From: UBA6054 sp964522095
GTDB lineage: Bacteria > Planctomycetota > Phycisphaerae > Phycisphaerales > UBA1924
NCBI GenBank assembly: GCA_964522095.1
Contig: CAZFSO010000003.1
Location: forward strand, 9,521-73,520
Length of the DNA: 64,000 nt
Reading direction: 5' to 3'
The notes under the pieces are model-generated. The model searched no databases. It was not told the DNA's origin and saw only the letters and a program-made list of their open reading frames with translations. This document shows, piece after piece, positions 63,885 to 64,000 of this stretch; the first letter of the stretch is position 1, and each line of letters opens with the position of its first letter. A program made the translations under genes and the position numbers.

Positions 63885-64000
63885 CTGAGGAATCGCCCCC
63901 ACGGACCGATAGCCCGGCCCCCCGGCCCGCCCCCCCCCGGCCCCCGGGCGACCCCCCCCAGCCCGGGGGGGAAGCCCCCCCGGGGGCCGCCCACGCCCCC
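63885..64000. repeat. Low-complexity G/C homopolymer-rich end
   Basis: Repeated runs of C and G (up to eight) and no coding pattern. It may be a contig edge with reduced sequence quality. Confidence 0.6.

Overview
The window looks like the chromosome of a member of the Planctomycetota, most probably class Phycisphaerae. It is very GC-rich. It carries short exported proteins ending in PEP-CTERM-like tails (VPTP or VPLP, hydrophobic stretch, Arg cluster) together with an exosortase. It also has a type III glutamine synthetase, a ribosomal protein S16 with a long Ala/Glu/Lys tail, Gram-negative outer-membrane genes (lpxK, hldE) and a large TPR-secretin protein. The species assignment is inference from gene content; no rRNA is present.

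Layout. 1-4.6 kb (all minus strand): a 5'-truncated-in-window TlpA-like thioredoxin, an ACT-domain protein, an iscS-iscU-iscA operon with a Fur-box-like palindrome in front, and an anti-sigma/STAS partner-switching pair. 4.7-8.2 kb: a 1167-residue TPR/secretin protein. 8.5-13.1 kb: a conserved hypothetical gene, coaX overlapping a degenerate MnmE-like GTPase, a first PEP-CTERM protein and a zinc-ribbon membrane protein. 13.1-19.1 kb: ogt, a glycosyl-hydrolase-like lipoprotein, serS interrupted by a 100-N assembly gap, lpxK and an alcohol-dehydrogenase-like gene. 19.3-24.7 kb: rpsP-rplS, hldE, a second PEP-CTERM protein and a planctomycete-type hypothetical. 24.7-31.9 kb: bcp, tRNA-Leu, a Fur-family regulator, glnN, a TPR membrane protein, an RluD-type pseudouridine synthase, a Gly-rich secreted protein and an Sfp-type phosphopantetheinyl transferase.

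32-60.6 kb is the most interesting part: an exosortase/exopolysaccharide region. A first plus-strand operon (32.1-42.7 kb) encodes a nucleotidyltransferase-like protein, the exosortase, an EpsI protein, a Wzz/BY-kinase fusion that lacks a C-terminal tyrosine cluster, a lipid-carrier sugar transferase and a 1478-residue TPR protein. Next is a third PEP-CTERM protein, which appears to carry a Cys-Gln thioester adhesin domain, behind a promoter and a leader with three successive hairpins. A minus-strand set (rmlD-, rmlC- and Wzy/ligase-like genes, then a beta-helix protein) follows. A second plus-strand operon (48.8-60.6 kb) has nine tightly overlapping genes: GT2, sulfotransferase, GT2, GT4, GT2, PssD-like, PssE-like, UDP-sugar dehydrogenase and, last, a 1397-residue nonribosomal peptide synthetase of order A-T-C-T-TE. 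The PPTase at 31.2 kb could prime its carrier domains. My reading is a sulfated, acidic exopolysaccharide pathway linked to peptide or amino-acyl synthesis and to exosortase-sorted surface proteins. The parts are visible in the sequence; the link between them is inference. No Wzx-type flippase was seen.

60.6-64 kb: a Bcr/CflA-type MFS transporter, tRNA-Arg(ACG), rpsT, a CPBP-family membrane protease, tRNA-Glu(CTC) with a terminator, and a low-complexity G/C-run end.
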